A stretch of 64,000 bases of DNA from Onthophagus taurus (taxonomy: Eukaryota; Arthropoda; Insecta; Coleoptera; Scarabaeidae): positions 5,897,501 to 5,961,500 of the forward strand of contig NC_091971.1 in NCBI RefSeq assembly GCF_036711975.1, given 5' to 3'. The position numbers were made by a program, and so were the translations under genes. This document shows positions 12,501 through 22,875 of the stretch, in pieces. How positions within the stretch are numbered: the stretch's first letter is position 1; every line of letters starts with the position of its first letter. The notes under the pieces are model-generated. The model was given only the letters and a program-made list of their open reading frames with translations, had not been told where the DNA came from and did not search any database.

Positions 12501-13132
12501 AAATACTAAATAAATTTGCTTTGAAATGATTATTATTTCATGATGATATCTCAATTAGTTTTTGAGATACGATTTTTTTAAATTGACTGTCTCTATTTAG
12601 CTTTAATAAACGCGCATTATTGTATTTAAAAAATCGTGCCAACAAGATTAATAAGAACGAAGGAATCAGTTCTGGTGTGTTAAAAATAGATGAAATTTGC
12701 TTTAAAATGTTTTTTATTTCATCTCAATATCTCAATTCGTTTTTGAGATATGATTTTATTAAATTTAATCTTTATGAAATTAACCTGTAATAAGTGTCTA
12801 AATTTAAAAAATCATAACATCCAGATTTGTAGGAAGAAAGAAATAATTTTCAATGAGTTAAATACTAAATAAATTTGCTTTGAAATGATTTTTATTTCAT
12901 GATGATATCTCAATTAGTTTTTGAGGTACGATTTTTTAAATTGAATTTGTATCAATTTAACTAAATAGTAATTTGGCAAGAATTCTTTAGATACGATTTT
13001 TAAAATTTTAGAACTTACCATTAGCTGCAGAAGCAATGGCGACAAGAACAGTGCAAATAAAAACCTAATGATTACAAAAAAACCTTTTAATTGACTTGAA
13101 TTGATTAAAAATTTGAAATTTCTGACCTTCAT
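9579..13132 (-). CDS. Gly/Tyr-rich secreted protein B with YRGL-GYG repeats
   Basis: A 251-residue secreted protein in four exons: 13127-13132, 13019-13064, 9739-10344 and 9579-9676. Phases agree throughout although intron 2 spans 2.67 kb. Exons 1-2 give the signal peptide MKVFICTVLVAIASA. The mature part has an Ala/Leu/Ser section (SNRALLSDALNKALSDN) and then about four imperfect repeats of roughly 20 residues built on YRGL[NS]GYGNN and GGYGAYDA, ending in YGPYRNGYG and TGYPYY. The first donor (GTCAGA) is weak. The four-exon plan and phase match neighbours A and C, so the trio looks like an old tandem family whose mature domains diverged. A matrix or cuticle role is inferred. Intron 2 is filled by a satellite array. 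Confidence 0.83.
10635..12960. repeat. ~360-bp dimeric satellite array in intron 2 of gene B
   Basis: About six tandem copies. The marker CGCGCAGG or its variant recurs near 10810, 11163, 11525, 11890, 12252 and 12611, giving periods of 353-365. Each unit consists of two related halves of about 180 bases, one with a CTCAATTAGTTTTTGAGATA dyad and the other with CTCAATTCGTTTTTGAGATA. Short open frames across it are by-products. Confidence 0.93.
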
Positions 13133-13158
13133 TTTGGATCACTCACCAATTTTGTAGC

Positions 13159-13192
13159 GACTAATTTCAACAATTTGATTTCTCTTTTTATA
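13159..13192 (-). promoter_or_regulatory. TATA box of glycine-rich gene B
   Basis: TATAAAAAG on the - strand (13192-13184), with a weak initiator-like TTAGTC about 31 bases downstream. The position relative to the ATG at 13132 parallels genes A and C. Confidence 0.55.
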
Positions 13193-13578
13193 ACAAAAAA
13201 AATCTTATCGAAATCATTTTTTTTATGAGTTTATATTGTCTTTTTGAATTAAAACAATAATCATTGTGAATCTTTACGAATTGAATACCTTAATTAATGC
13301 TTTATTAACAAAAGACTATTAATTTTTTTATAAAATACAACAATTACCTCATTAAAAATTTGAGTTGGAGTTTATCCAATTATTTAACATAATTTGTGGG
13401 TTGGGTTTAAATTTTTTTTGGGGATTGATTAAAAAGATAAATTGTTTTTAAACGGTGGCAGTGCGGATTTTATTTATTAAAGTAGACATAATATTTACAA
13501 AAATCACAAAAAGACGTTTAAGATAAGTTGAAAACGATCCATGTTTTGAAGAAGTGGGTTGATTAATGTTGATGTGGT

Positions 13579-14220
13579 TTACCACCAACCTCCGCTTGAT
13601 TTCCAACCACCTAAATGATGAAATTTTTGTATAATCAGTTTGAAAAATTGGTTCAAAATTTACCTCCTCCGTATCCACCTCCACCTCCATATCCACCTCC
13701 TCCTCCTCCAAGTTTCCATCCTCCACCGCCTCCACCGAGGTTCCAACCTCCTCCACCTCCTCCAAGTTTCCATCCACCTCCACCTCCACCATATCCACCT
13801 CCGTATCCACCCCCGAATCCTCCTCCACCACTTGGAACGACAATTTTAATCACTTTAACGGTTCCACCACCGAATCCACCACCTCCTCCATATCCACCCC
13901 CGTATCCACCTCCTAATCCTCCTTTCCATCCACCTCCGCCTCCACCTCCTCTCCAAACTCCACCACTTTGCCAACCACTTCCTCCTCCTCCATAACCACC
14001 CCCAAATCCACCTCCATATCCACCACCGCTTCCAGACCAACCGGAACTAATGTAACCAGCTAAAATCAATAAGATACAAAAATTATGTAAACATTTTTTA
14101 ATTTTTATTTCTTTATTTACCGTTGGTTACCGCAACAAGTACTCCAAGTAATAAAACCACCTGAAAATAACAAATTTTTGTTAGAAGGAATGAAGTCAAG
14201 TGTTAAGTGTTTACCTTCAT
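13579..14220 (-). CDS. Glycine-rich secreted protein C (cuticle-type)
   Basis: A 157-residue secreted protein in four exons: 14215-14220 (ATGAAG), 14121-14160, 13664-14059 and 13579-13610. Signal peptide MKVVLLLGVLVAVT. The large exon encodes GYGGG, GWKLGG and GGGYGGG tracts around a hydrophobic VKVIKIVVPSGGG segment. The last exon ends GGWW. It is the closest relative of gene A: same plan, same central segment, same Trp-Trp end. Tyr, Trp and Lys in a Gly background suit a cross-linked extracellular structure, which is an inference. The frames on the opposite strand are Pro-rich mirror images of this Gly coding. Confidence 0.86.
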
Positions 14221-14236
14221 GGTTGAAAAATCTATG

Positions 14237-14270
14237 ACTGTGAAGATCACGTACGGTCGTATCTTTTATA
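14237..14270 (-). promoter_or_regulatory. TATA box and initiator of glycine-rich gene C
   Basis: TATAAAAG on the - strand (14270-14263), with CAGT at 14240-14237 and the A about 31 bases from the TATA start. It predicts a short 5' UTR before the ATG at 14220. Confidence 0.65.
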
Positions 14271-15345
14271 GTAAATTAAAGCCTTGGGCCTCCCTTTCGA
14301 AAACTACTAACAGCCGCCGCCTATTTGGCGGCGGTCATCCTCTTTTCACGCGTACAAGTTCGCTGAAAAAACGACGAAGACAACATGATGTTCGGAAGAG
14401 ACGTGGTGTTGCACAAGATCTCTTTGCTCTTTGCTTAACTTTGGCCTTACATAGGCCTAATATGCAAATAAAAGAATATAAATGCGTTATATGTAATGTT
14501 AGAATCATCCCAAGAAATAATTCGATTAATTAAAAAAAATTATTTATTAATAATGGAATTCCTTGACATATTTATATTTTTTAACAAAAAAGTCCATTAT
14601 CTTATGATGACCGTATTCATAGAAAAAAATTCGCGTTAGTTTCTAATCGAATGATTTCGAAACGAATTTTCAACCTGTTAAATTGCGTAAATTGTAAATA
14701 CATCATTATCCATCCGGAGGGGAATCTTCAAGGTGCCCCTTTTGCCATTTTTCATTGTCCCATCGGATTTTCGTCCATTGTTTGTGTATTCTCGTTGAAA
14801 AAGACGTCGTCATTGTGTTTTCCTGTTGCTTGCAAACCAATTCAGATGTCAAGAGAAACCAATTAAAGAAAAAAATTAAATCTTTTCGATTTTGTAACGA
14901 ATGGGTAAAGAAAAAAATAAAAAAGTTTTTGTAAATACTTCTTGACCATCACTTTTTAATGGTCGCTCTTCACATTTTGCGTTCGACATTTCGAAAATTA
15001 TTGGGTTGCGTTCGAAATGGTAGTAGAATCCTTTCTAAAATTATTCGAGGATTTCTTTTTTAACTTTTGTTTCGATATTTCTTGGGTTTTAATTTTTTTT
15101 TTGATTGAAGTGAAGGTTAATAAAAAAATACACGGGAAGTACATTTTAAGATTTTTCTACATCATAATATTATCCTTGAAGCGTCTTTTCCTTTTACCAT
15201 TAAGATGATCATAAATAATAGACAAAGATTTAGATGTACGATGTATAATAGATGGATAATTAAAAATTACGAAATCTAAGAAAAACATTAACACAAAATT
15301 CTTTCTTTATTTATAGAAATAGAATTAAATGTGCTAAATAACAGT
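14271..15345. other. Upstream region of gene C and gene-free spacer
   Basis: Just upstream of the gene C promoter is a GC-rich patch with a perfect hairpin, CCGCCGCC (14314-14321) and GGCGGCGG (14327-14334), and a POU-octamer-like ATGCAAAT near 14462. The rest is AT-rich with no supportable gene. Confidence 0.45.
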
Positions 15346-15349
15346 GTTG

Positions 15350-15905
15350 TTTCTTTAGGAGCATGGCTACATCCGAATGATTCTAGCGCTACATAACAAT
15401 TAAAACTAGCCGTCTAAAGAGATGTATGGCTAAATCCGAATGTTTCTAGTTCTAGGTCTAGTGTTAGTTCTAGTTTTACACTAGCGCTATCACTAGAACT
15501 AACACAAGACCTAGAACTAGACTCATTCGGGTTTAGCCGTCTTGAGAGACGTGCGGCTAAACCCGAATGTTTCTAGTTCTTGGTCTAGTGTTAGTTCTAG
15601 TTTTACACTAGCACTATCACTAGAACTAACACAATACCTAGAACTAGAAACGTTCGAGTTTAGCCGTCTTGAGAGACGTACGGCTAAATCTGAATGTTTC
15701 AAGCTCTAGGTTTAGTGTTAACTCTAGTTTTAAACTAGCACTATCACTAGAACTAACACAAGATCTAGAACTAGAATCATTCGGGTTTAGCCGTCTTGAG
15801 AGACGTGCGGCTAAATCCGAATGTTGATTGTTGACACTATGTCTAGTGTTAGTTCTAGTTTTATACTACCAGTATCAGAAGAACTAACACAAGACCTAGA
15901 ACATT
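15350..15905. repeat. Tandem 127-bp palindromic repeat array
   Basis: Four copies with an exact period: the marker TAGCCGTC recurs with its GCCG at 15409, 15536, 15663 and 15790. Each unit has two dyad centres: GGTTTAGCCGTC/GACGTGCGGCTAAACC, and CTAGTGTTAGTTCTAG facing CTAGAACTAACAC. The unit can therefore fold into long hairpins. The same family recurs at 38.85, 43.2 and 58.68 kb. Confidence 0.93.
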
Positions 15906-16103
15906 ATCTATAATCACAAAATTTTTGCTAGATAAATTTTGTAAATTAGATTTTTGTTAACACAGTTGTAAAAGATTTGGAAATTCATCGTCTTGTGGTA
16001 ATCTTTGTAAGTATTCTTGCTATTAAAAAGTAACAACCTAATTTCTAAAAAGCCACCTCTATAACCTGCATGTAGTACAAATTTACAACAATTTGGCAAG
16101 TAT
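15906..16103. other. AT-rich spacer between repeat array and LINE
   Basis: Nothing recognisable between the last palindromic unit and the truncated 5' edge of the LINE. Confidence 0.4.
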
Positions 16104-18341
16104 CACCCTCTAGTGCTAATCGGGAAAATTATCGAATTTTACGCAACCGCTGTAATCATAAATGCAAGTATGCTAAGAGATCTTATTTCTACCAGAGGCT
16201 GTCTGGAGTCGCGCCCAGAACATTTTGGAGAACTATGAGGTCTCTCGGAGTGATTGATTCTCCGTCTGTCCAGATGGATCTTGATTGTGAGTCGATGGCA
16301 AACTTTTTTGCAGAGCCTCCCCTGATCATCGATGACGTAACTAAGGCGGCTACAATTAATGAAATTCTTACTTCTCTTAAATCTTGCTCCTTCTCTCTTA
16401 CGCTTGTGACCGCGATCGAAGTAGGCGATGCTTTGACTTATTCAAAGTCCCCTTGCGTGGGTTCTGATGGTATCGGTCTCAACCTTCTTCTTCCTATCCT
16501 GGATATAGTGCTTCCTCCCTTAACTCATATCTTCAACTTTTCTTTTGAGCGGTCTTTATTTCCCTCGGTCTGGAAGGTTGCTCATGTCGTTCCCATACCC
16601 AAATCCAAGTCCTCTTCATGTAACACTGATTTCCGTCCGATTTCAATTTTATCCGTACTATCAAAAGCTCTTGAACGCTTAGTTTATTTACAAGTCCAAG
16701 GATTTCTAGAGAGGTTTAATTTACACAATGAGTTGTAATCGGGTTTTCGCAGTGGGCATAGTACAACTACTGCTCTCATTAAAGTTACTGATGATATTAG
16801 GTATGCCTGCGACAACAGATGTGTTACTGTGCTGGTACTGCTCGATTTCAGCAAGGCTTTTGATTCTGTCGACCACAGCCTTCTTTTAGCGTCTCTTTCT
16901 GCCTACGGATTCACTCCCCCCTGTGTTTCTTGGTTTCAATCCTACCTTTCCCATCGCTCCTTGTGCGTACGCGCTAACTCTTCAATTTCTTCTGCTTGTG
17001 CAATCAAATGTGGTGTTCCCCAGGGCAGTGTATTGGGTTCGTTACATTTTTCTTTGTTCGTTAATAGTGTTACTAATTATATCTCGTGTAATTATCATTT
17101 GTATGTCGACGACCTGCAGATATATACTACTACTACTGTTGCTGAATTTCCGGCAGCTATTGTGCGACTTAATAACGATCTATCTAACGTCTTGAACTGG
17201 TCTCGGAGATACGGACTTAAGTTGAACTCAGTTAAAACGCAAGCTATTGTGTTTGGAACTCGTCAATTACTTGGTAAGATTAATCCACCTGCCTGCAGTG
17301 ATCTGATGCTGGATGGTAATGTCATACGGTTTTCTAACACAGTTAAAAATCTTGGAGTCCTTATGGATTCTGCACTGTCTTGGAAACCGCAAATTCAACA
17401 TGTTTGCAGAAAAGTCTATGCTTGCTTCCACTCTTTAAAAAGACTTCGCTGCTCTCTTCCTCCTGTGGTGCGTCGTAATCTTTGTTACTCTCTTATATTT
17501 CCTCACTTCGACTATGCGGACGCGGTTTATCCCGATCTCTCGTTGACTCTTCTGAGTAAATTGCAGCGGCTACAAAATAATTGTATCCGGTTCATATTTG
17601 ACCTAAATAGATTTGAGCATGTAACGCCGTATCGCAATTACATTCAGATGTTAACCAGTGAGAGACGTAGATCCTTTCGTTTATTAACCATTTTATTTAA
17701 AATCCTTCATAACTGCACCCCAAAGTACTTATCAGATAGGTTCCAGCAATTATCAACTCATGAGCTTGCTACTCGTTCACGTTCTGATACTATTCTTACA
17801 TTTCCCGTTCATAGCACTGAAATTTATCATAGATCATTTACAGTACAGTCGATTGCGCTGTGGAATGGACTGCCTTCTGAAATTCGTAATATTTCTAGAA
17901 TTACTAATTTTAGACAAGTTTTAAAGAGCCACTTGCTTGCCCTTCAACTGGCTGTTTCCTCATTCTTTGTTCTTTGTCTTTCTCTTTTTTTTCCTCTCTT
18001 CAACTGCTCTCACTTGTTGGCAACTGATATCCGGCAGATTCTTTTAGTTTCTTTTAGTCGCTCTCTATCTCTCCTTTTGTGTCTTTTCTTTATTTTTCTC
18101 TTTGTTTTTCTTTTCTTGCTTAATCTTATTTGGTGATGTTAATAATATCTAATTATCACTACTTGCCATATTCAGCAAATACTATTTTTATTTTTGTTTG
18201 TTCTGTTGGGTCATTTGGCAGACATCGCTTGTGCGATAAAATGATCCATTTGCTGATACTATTTAAGTTAAGTGTATCTTATGTAATTTTGTATTTTTGT
18301 CTGTGGCAATAAATGATAAATAAATAAATAAATAAATATTA
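16104..18341 (+). mobile_element. 5'-truncated CR1/L2-type LINE with reverse transcriptase
   Basis: A non-LTR retrotransposon copy lacking its endonuclease part. Coding similarity starts near 16104. The reverse-transcriptase frame runs 16235-18136 and is broken only by one TAA at 16736-16738, after which the same frame continues with SGFRSGHSTTTAL. RT landmarks: FRPISILSVLSKALERLV, LLDFSKAFDSVDH, GVPQGSVLG and YVDDLQIY (the usual YADD reads YVDD). The C-terminus has the conserved SIALWNGLPSEIR segment typical of CR1/L2-like elements. The 3' end carries a (TAAA)n tail at about 18312-18340. Clade is judged from these motifs only. Only one stop suggests a fairly young copy. Confidence 0.9.
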
Positions 18342-21300
18342 TAGAAAAAAAAATATGATTCATCAAATTTAAAATAATAACATAAACATTTAATTTCCTT
18401 TTGATTAAAATTTCACAACAGAAATTAGATTGTAAAATGATTATCTATAGATGGATAGTTGTATCTATATAATTTTCGGTTAAACTAATTTGTTTAACCT
18501 CCGAGCTGTGAAAGCATTTCCTGATCCATTTTCATTATTCAATATCCACATCACTTTAACTTTTCGATTATTTAAAAGTTACTTAATCTAAACGAGTGAA
18601 TTACCCGAAGATAGGTAATTAAATATCACAGATGAACAATAATGGACCGGGACTTTCACCCGAGAGATTCGCGCGGATAATTGTATCCGTTATTAGTTAT
18701 TTCGGTTCTTACAAACCAAGGCTTGAGACGAAAAAAAAAAAATAATAATCGAGATAAAAATGCTTTCTATTTCGCCCGGAACGTTGAAATGTTGGGTAAT
18801 AATCGTTTTGAAATTTTCGTGCTATAGTTCACACGACCATTAATACACATGGGAACGTTTGCGGTTTAAACTAACAAAAAAAAAATAACGCACTCACCTT
18901 TTTATCTTTTATTACTTTGTAGAATAACAATAAATAAATAAGGTGATTATAAGTTTTGGTTAAGATAAATATAGAAAGCAAAAAATTTAATTTAATTACT
19001 TTAGACGATATTTTCAATTATGAGATTAACTTATTACATTATTAGAAAAGGTGGTTTTACGGTTTATGGTATGTTATGTAATCCAGTTTATTTTTCACAT
19101 AGCGGTTTTTAATTTCCGATTGAATGCTGATCGCTCAGTGGAAAATTGCGAGTGTTCTGCACTCCGAGAAACGTTTAATTATAATCGTTAATATCGTTAT
19201 ATGGTTTATTGTTGGATATGGAATCTCCTATAAAGCACGTTCAAAACAAATTAATCCGTTATAAAATTAATTGATCGATAATTATTAACCATAAAAATAA
19301 ATTAAAAACTTAAAAAGAAAAATATTAGTTATTTCGCGCCTTTTACACAATATAAAGAATATAAATGAAGTCCGAATTAAAATAATGTCATGGGAAAAAA
19401 GATTTTGCGCAAATCTTCCACCTAAAGGAAGGTTTGCATAATGAATCTTGCGCTCGACTCGGCTCGGTCCATCATCCTCATGCAAAGGTCGAAGTGATTT
19501 TAATTAATTTTTCTAAAGAATCTCACGTTTCCTCTTTCAACATCGCCCAATAAATTCATCCAACGCAAAAAATCTTAACAAAATGAGATAATATCTAAGC
19601 ATTATTAGTCATCATGGTTAAGATATCGCAACATTTGGGTCACATTTAAAGATCTTTAGATCTCCTCAACACATAGTCACACAGTCACGGTTCGATACAT
19701 TAAAAAAACGAACTAATTGCTGTTATGTAAGTACAAAACAGTTTGAACTACACTGAAATTGAGGTGATCTAAAGACTTCTGAAGATTTAACGAAAAAAAA
19801 CTCTTTAAAATAGTTTTGTAAACAGACAAATTGTTAACGTTCTAATTTACGTAGTTTGCGGTCAATTATTCCCCATTTAATGTCATTCCTTTACTTTTTT
19901 GCATTACGACAAAGACGTATCAAATGCACCGCACGCATTCCATCAATGGAACTGAATCTACTTAGATATACCGTTTTCGATTGCCAGTAAGACTTTCTCT
20001 TCTCTTCCACGACTCGCGACGTTTTTATTAAATTGGATCGAAAGGATTTTATATGGGTGGTTGGGTTACTTTTAATTTCTTTTTTGCTTAACTTCTATGT
20101 GTGTGAGAACATTTTAGTATGTATTTTGTATTTAACGTTAAGACTTAGAAATGTTGCAATTTAAAACGCTGGTTCGAAGAGAGGGGAAGTAGAAGCCGAT
20201 CCTTGTTTTAATATTGACTTTTTGAAATTGCAACATCGAATTATGGGGTGTGGTTTTATATTCTTACATTGTAATAAATGCATTAAATAACAATAATTAA
20301 ATGACAGTTCATTAAACGTCAAATCAAAAAAAATTTTTACCAACATAAAAAGTCAAAATAACTATGATACTCCTAATAAAATATTTCATCAATATTTTAC
20401 AAAGTAGTGAATTGATTACGAACGGTACAATCTCAATGTACGTTCGCTTTTATTAATTATGAAATGCATTTTTTTAAATTATTAACGCCAATTATTAAGG
20501 GGTGACTTAATTTGACACTAATGTGAAGTTATCGGGGGTGTGTATCACACTTCACACATCTCAATTATTTCAAGTGACAGTAATATTTTTCTAACCTACA
20601 AATAAACATTGTAAATAATTATTATACACTTTAAATTTTCTCTGTTATTGCTGTAAACAACGCCTAAATTCAGCGAGACGGCGTCACGTATCAAATAACT
20701 TCTCTATTCTACATCTGTATCAACAAAAATAATAACAAATGTCATTAAACGTCAAATCAAAAAAAAATTGTTACCAACATAAATGACTGTGATGCGACTT
20801 TTAGTTTCTTTTTTACAATAAATCTGATTTTAGAGATAATATTCTTGATATAATAAGCATATTAAACCTTAATATTATTATTAATCCCTGTTAACATTAA
20901 TTTGAAATAAAAATGATTAAAATACTTTTTTGGACAAATTAAACTTTCTGTTCAAACCACAATTTCTCATTTGAACTCGATGCACTTGCAGCAATAACTC
21001 AAATTACTCATTGGACATTAACCTATTTCCCTCTAAACATTTCAAACGCAAAATGACGAAACTACATCTTTCGGAAAACACTGAGAAATCGAAATTGCCC
21101 AACAACACCCAGTCTAATTTATGTTTTAAAACCAAAAATAGAAACTAAAAATTAAATACAATCTTGTCTTGTTGTCCCTCTGATCGTAAAGAATCTTCTT
21201 TTATTTAAAAGAGAAAAAGTGAAAGTTGTTGGAGATCCACCAATTTCGTTATTGTTAATTCTCGCAATCTGCATCGTTTTGTCACAAAAGGAATTTTATT

Positions 21301-21393
21301 CTCGATGTGTACGAGAATGTTACGTAATTTTCCATTTTTGCGAAAGAAGAAGTAAACAATTTTTTTTTTAATTTTGAGCCAACAAAATCAACT
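18342..21393. other. 3-kb gene-free intergenic region
   Basis: No gene with coding support on either strand. It holds GC-richer islands near 18640-18720 and 19400-19490, and a direct repeat of about 40 bases at 20311-20350 and 20743-20783 (core CATTAAACGTCAAATC). Regulatory content for flanking genes is possible but not shown. Confidence 0.45.
20311..20783. repeat. Pair of ~40-bp direct repeats 430 bp apart
   Basis: CATTAAACGTCAAATC followed by an A-run and TTACCAACATAAA appears at 20311-20350 and again at 20743-20783 with few differences. It may be the edges of a duplicated or inserted segment. Confidence 0.6.
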
Positions 21394-21973
21394 TTATTTT
21401 TGTTGTGACATCATTTGTTCCTTATAACTTCCTGTTATAAATAAAATGCCGTCCCCTGATAAATAACAGAATGAATCGTTTATATTAATCGCTCTTGGTG
21501 TTTGATAAAGCCTGGTTAATTGCAAATCTAAATGTCTCGCTTTTGGGCCAACTCCTTGAGTTTCTTTGTGAATAGCTCCAACTTCAACGCAACCTTCTGA
21601 TACTCTACAATAAATTTCATCGCGAGGAATCGCTTTGAAATCGGCTACAATCTAAAAATAAGATTGAATAAAAAAGTTTTTTGTTCAAATTTATTTAAAA
21701 TTTTATTACTTCATAAATATCATCGTTAAAGAAAATTGCTTCATTTGGAGAACCTAAAGTCGTCGCCTCCTCTGTGTTATTACTTTTCGTTGCAACTTGG
21801 GTTGTTTCGTTTACATCTTGACCATCTTTTTCGTTGGGTTCTTTCGATTTCTGTATATTCTCGCGGACTTTTTCAAATTTTTCATCTTCGTCAAATTGCC
21901 CGCGTTGTTCAACGATTAAATCGATTACTTTAATATCTTTAGTTACTTGGTTAACTTTAGTTGGTTGGCTCAT
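21394..21973 (-). CDS. Degenerate alpha-crystallin/HSP20-like protein 2
   Basis: A 173-residue protein in two exons, 21710-21973 and 21394-21651. The first ~75 residues are charged and low-complexity (Glu, Lys, Asn, Thr). The C-terminal half resembles an alpha-crystallin domain: FNDDIYEIVADFKAIPRDEI, then TRLYQTPRAININ and SFCYLSGDGILFITG, matching the family pattern of beta-strands ending in S.DGvL.I. The conserved arginine and FxxRY of true small heat-shock proteins are not obvious, and the family's C-terminal I-x-I/V is missing. It sits 88 bases downstream of a similar gene on the same strand. A chaperone role is uncertain. Confidence 0.7.
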
Positions 21974-22061
21974 TTTTTAAAACATCTTCATTTAGCAAAA
22001 ATAAAAATTTCAATGACTTTGATTACATCAGATTTTATTTAAGTCAGTTGTAATTAACAAA

Positions 22062-22373
22062 TTAATTTCCCCATAAACCCGAAATAAAAAGCATCCCATT
22101 CGGGCACAAATAACATTTACTCATATTTGGATTAATATTTTTCGGCATTTGAATCTTTTTACACATTTTACAAGCTTTTGCATTGCGATTTATTCCATCG
22201 AATCGATTTTCCGCCGTAATTTCAACGTATTCATTCGTTATCGTACACCGGATATCCTGTGGCTTAAATTCCTTACAATCGGTTAATATTTCAAAACAAT
22301 CATTTTTAAATAAAATACCCTCTTGTGGTGTTAATAATTGGAGATAAACGGGTTGGTTTAAATTGTTAATCAT
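22062..22373 (-). CDS. Degenerate alpha-crystallin/HSP20-like protein 1
   Basis: A single-exon 103-residue protein that is little more than one alpha-crystallin-like domain: ECF-like start FEILTDCKEFKPQDIRC, TNEYVEITAEN, IQMPKNINPNMSKCYLCPNG and MLFISGLW. These follow the order of HSP20 strands (DVKQFKPEEI..., YxLP..., S.DGVLxI) but the family Arg is replaced and six Cys are present, including a CKMC pair that could suggest metal binding. Its downstream neighbour has the same domain order, so the two are probably diverged tandem duplicates. Its start lies 55 bases from a CCATCTATGA motif in the divergent promoter region. Confidence 0.72.
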   Translation of the reverse strand: MINNLNQPVYLQLLTPQEGILFKNDCFEILTDCKEFKPQDIRCTITNEYVEITAENRFDGINRNAKACKMCKKIQMPKNINPNMSKCYLCPNGMLFISGLWGN

Positions 22374-22875
22374 TGAAACGTAATTTTTAAAAAAAGATAT
22401 GTCAAAGTTTGAAGTTTCAATTTTATTGCGCCATCTATGAGTGTATTTATAAAACGGTTTAACTTTAAAATTTATTCCTTTTTACTGTGATTTGAAATAA
22501 AATATTTTCTTAATACACATATGTGTTTATTTAAATTGTTAATCATTTAAAATATATTTATTTTTATAAGACTTATAATAATTAAAATAAACAAATTGGA
22601 ATTAACACACCTGTTCATAGATGGCAACAAAAATTGCAGATTTCTCTATCATAACTGCCTTTTCCACGCGTGAACGATTATTTTCTATAAATATTGTTAA
22701 TCTTTATTAAATAATTACCCAATATTTCTAAACGAGGTATGTAAATCTTCCAAAATAACTTAACAATCTATAAGTTAGTTAGATTTTTATCAGATTTGGT
22801 CATCGTTTCTTGTGTTTCTGCCATTACAACATCGTCAGCGCTCGACTAACAACATTAATTTTTATACATTATAAA
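22374..22875. promoter_or_regulatory. Divergent promoter region between HSP20-like and UBM-like genes
   Basis: A 500-base AT-rich spacer between head-to-head genes. GCGCCATCTATGA lies at 22428-22440 on the + strand, and a related TTGCCATCTATGA on the - strand around 22617-22630. Each copy reads on the strand opposite its nearer gene. The core GCCAT resembles the YY1/Pho site. No TATA box is evident. Confidence 0.45.

Noticed and set aside
13448-14040. Pro-rich and Glu/Val-rich frames over glycine-rich gene C
   Set aside because: Shadow frames of the Gly-rich exon, as for gene A; they cross its splice sites.
14207-14533. 108-codon open frame upstream of gene C on the + strand
   Set aside because: It overlaps the gene C promoter and GC-rich hairpin; no recognisable domain or splice context.
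15350-15905. Regular 127-bp repeats resembling a CRISPR array
   Set aside because: The whole unit repeats, spacers are not unique, units are long palindromes, and the DNA is eukaryotic nuclear.
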